From positions 1-9,202 of the forward strand of contig JAEUKU010000269.1 in NCBI GenBank assembly GCA_016794075.1: DNA of 9,202 bases, given 5' to 3'. Below, one piece after another: positions 7,571-9,202 of the stretch. Under the pieces are notes generated by a model that saw nothing but the letters and a program-made list of their open reading frames with translations, searched no databases and had not been told where the DNA came from. Both the position numbers and the translations under genes were made by a program. This DNA comes from Rhodospirillaceae bacterium (GTDB lineage: Bacteria; Pseudomonadota; Alphaproteobacteria; Dongiales; Dongiaceae). The number at the start of each line of letters is the position of its first letter. Position 1 is the stretch's first letter.

Positions 7571-9202
7571 ATGATGCCGAGCAACGCCGCGATCCATTAC
7601 GTGCCGGCCGGTTACGAGACCAGGGGGCCGAAGCTGATGGGCCGTATGGCCGCGGGCGAGGGCTTTCTCGAGGCCTGGCTGCGCCATGCCGGTGTCGACC
7701 GCTTCTACTGCTATGCCGCCGAGCGCAAGGCGGCCGAGCATTTCGCCGCCCTGGCGCGGGCGAGTGCGGCGGACGCCGGCGGGGCCATCCCGGTCGAATG
7801 GGTGCCCTGGGCGGGGCCGGCGGGCCTGGCCAAGCCGGGCGCGCTCTATCTGCCCGATCCCGGCTTGCACACCCATGCCTGGCGGCGCCGCGCCGGCGAC
7901 CAGCGCGCCTACAGCCTGACCGGCATCACCCATACCACCGCCTCCGCCGGGGCGATGGACATGATCGCCGAGTTGCCGCTGGCGCCGGTCCAGGATTGGG
8001 ATGCGGTGATCTGCACGTCAAAGCCGGTCAAGGCGATGATCGAGGGCCTGCTCGCCGAGCAGCAGGCCTACCTGGCCGAACGCCTGGGCGCGCAGCGCTT
8101 CACGCGGCCGCAGCTGCCGGTCATTCCGCTCGGCGTCGATTGCGCCAAGTTCGCGGCCGATTCCGCGGCGCGCGCGGCCCAGCGCGCCGCACTCGGCATC
8201 GGCCCGGACGACGTCGCGGTGCTGTTCCTCGGCCGGCTCAGCTTTCATGCCAAAGCGCATCCCTTTCCCATGTACCTGGCGCTGGAGCGGGCCGCGCGCG
8301 AGACCGGCAAGCGCCTGCACCTGATCCAGGCCGGCTGGTTCGCCAACGACTTCATCGAGCAGGCGTTCCGCGACGGCGCCAAGGCGTTCTGCCCCGGCGT
8401 CACCGCGCATTTCCTCGATGGCCGCAAGCCCGATCTGCGCGTCGCCATCTGGCAGGCGGCGGACATCTTCACCTCGCTGTCCGACAACATCCAGGAGAGC
8501 TTCGGCCTGACGCCGATCGAGGCGATGGCCGCCGGCCTGCCCTCGGTGGTCAGCGACTGGGACGGCTATCGCGACACGGTGGAACACGGCGCGCATGGCT
8601 TCCGCGTGCCGACCCTGGCGCCGCCGCCCGGGCAGGGCGCCGACCTCGCCGACACGCACGCCGCCGGGATCGACACCTATGACCGCTATTGCGGCTATGC
8701 CAGCCAGTTCGTCGCGGTGGACGTGGCCGCCGCGGCGGAGGCCTATCGCGCGCTCATCGAGAACGCGGATCTGCGCCGGCGCCTGGGCGCCGCGGCGCAG
8801 GCGAAGGCGGCAGCGGAGTTCGACTGGCGCCACGTCGTCGCGCGCTATCAGGCGTTGTGGAGCGACCTGGCGGAGCGCCGCCGCGCCGCCGCTGAATCGG
8901 CGCCGGCGCGGGCCGCGAACCACTGGCCGGCGCGCCCCGACCCCTTCGCCGCCTTCGCGTCCTATCCGAGCGATGTGATCGCGCCGGGCGACCGCCTCGG
9001 CCTCGGCGCGTTCCCTGCGGATCTGGCCGCGATCGCCGAGCATCCGCTCTTCGCCTTCAGCAAGTACCGGCTGCGCCTCGACCTCTGCGGCTTGATCCTG
9101 CGCCAGGTGCAGCAGGCGGAAACCAGCCTCGCCGCCATCGCCGCGACGCTGAACGAGGCCGACCGGCGCCACCTGCCGCGCCAGGCCGTCTGGCTCGCCA
9201 AG
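7571..9202 (+). CDS. GT4-type (GT-B fold) glycosyltransferase, 3' end beyond window
   Basis: An open frame of 544 codons runs from ATG 7571 to the last base without a stop, so the product is partial at its C-terminus. The N-terminal Rossmann-like half has YETRGPKLMGR (15-25), resembling the glycine-rich loop near the start of GT-B enzymes, and GITHTTAS (118-125). The nucleotide-sugar-binding half begins around VIPLGVD (184-190), then FLGRLSFHAKAHP (219-231) with R222 and K228 in donor-phosphate-contacting positions, and the E-x7-E motif in ESFGLTPIE (E309, E317) followed by AMAAGLPSVVSDWDGYRD. These mark a retaining GT4 glycosyltransferase of the cytoplasm or inner-membrane face; donor and acceptor cannot be read. 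After about residue 455 an additional region continues to the window edge, with Ala/Leu-rich helices. Start is ATG 7571 or ATG 7574; GGGGGA at 7565-7570 fits the second slightly better. No frame break is seen. Confidence 0.88.
   Translation, partial: MMPSNAAIHYVPAGYETRGPKLMGRMAAGEGFLEAWLRHAGVDRFYCYAAERKAAEHFAALARASAADAGGAIPVEWVPWAGPAGLAKPGALYLPDPGLHTHAWRRRAGDQRAYSLTGITHTTASAGAMDMIAELPLAPVQDWDAVICTSKPVKAMIEGLLAEQQAYLAERLGAQRFTRPQLPVIPLGVDCAKFAADSAARAAQRAALGIGPDDVAVLFLGRLSFHAKAHPFPMYLALERAARETGKRLHLIQAGWFANDFIEQAFRDGAKAFCPGVTAHFLDGRKPDLRVAIWQAADIFTSLSDNIQESFGLTPIEAMAAGLPSVVSDWDGYRDTVEHGAHGFRVPTLAPPPGQGADLADTHAAGIDTYDRYCGYASQFVAVDVAAAAEAYRALIENADLRRRLGAAAQAKAAAEFDWRHVVARYQALWSDLAERRRAAAESAPARAANHWPARPDPFAAFASYPSDVIAPGDRLGLGAFPADLAAIAEHPLFAFSKYRLRLDLCGLILRQVQQAETSLAAIAATLNEADRRHLPRQAVWLAK

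Noticed and set aside
7798..8682. A 294-codon plus-strand frame within the GT4 gene
   Set aside because: It is in another frame of the same region. The 7571 frame carries all the conserved glycosyltransferase motifs and is open throughout.
8018..9172. A 384-codon minus-strand frame opposite the GT4 gene
   Set aside because: It is antisense to a frame carrying the GT4 E-x7-E and donor-binding motifs, and its Arg/Ala/Gly-rich translation is typical of a high-GC shadow.

Overview
The window looks like chromosomal DNA from a high-G+C alphaproteobacterium, plausibly in or near the Rhodospirillales. This rests on the DnaN and GyrB sequences (for example the DnaN start MKLTIERAALLKSL and the GyrB block DYGADSIKVLKGLDAVRKR), on near-universal G/C at third codon positions, and on the gene order. 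No rRNA, tRNA, CRISPR array or mobile element is visible.

Bases 41-4927 hold the conserved replication block dnaN-recF-gyrB, all on the + strand and closely spaced. This block normally follows dnaA near the chromosomal origin, so dnaA probably lies just left of the window. I see no DnaA-box cluster here. DnaN is the sliding clamp, RecF acts at single-strand gaps with the RecOR proteins, and GyrB is the ATPase subunit of gyrase. All three look intact.

Bases 4928-9202 are not part of that core and point to envelope or surface-glycan biology. A polytopic membrane protein with GT-C-glycosyltransferase-like architecture (5021-6646, +) follows gyrB. It has its own strong Shine-Dalgarno sequence and a candidate promoter. 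It converges on an unrecognised single-pass membrane-anchored protein (6687-7430, -). That gene diverges from a GT4-type GT-B glycosyltransferase (7571 to the window end, +), which has an unusual C-terminal extension and is cut by the window edge. The two + strand genes could act in one polysaccharide or glycolipid pathway, but nothing in the sequence gives a substrate.

I did not find a clear new multi-gene system. The most unusual non-coding signals are two perfect 7-bp inverted repeats that interlock in the divergent intergenic region (7450-7500), giving the layout of an H-type pseudoknot on either strand, and a 14-bp palindrome (5001-5014) that overlaps the Shine-Dalgarno sequence of the membrane-protein gene. 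Gene-less stretches are short (the longest is about 140 bases), and each is described below.
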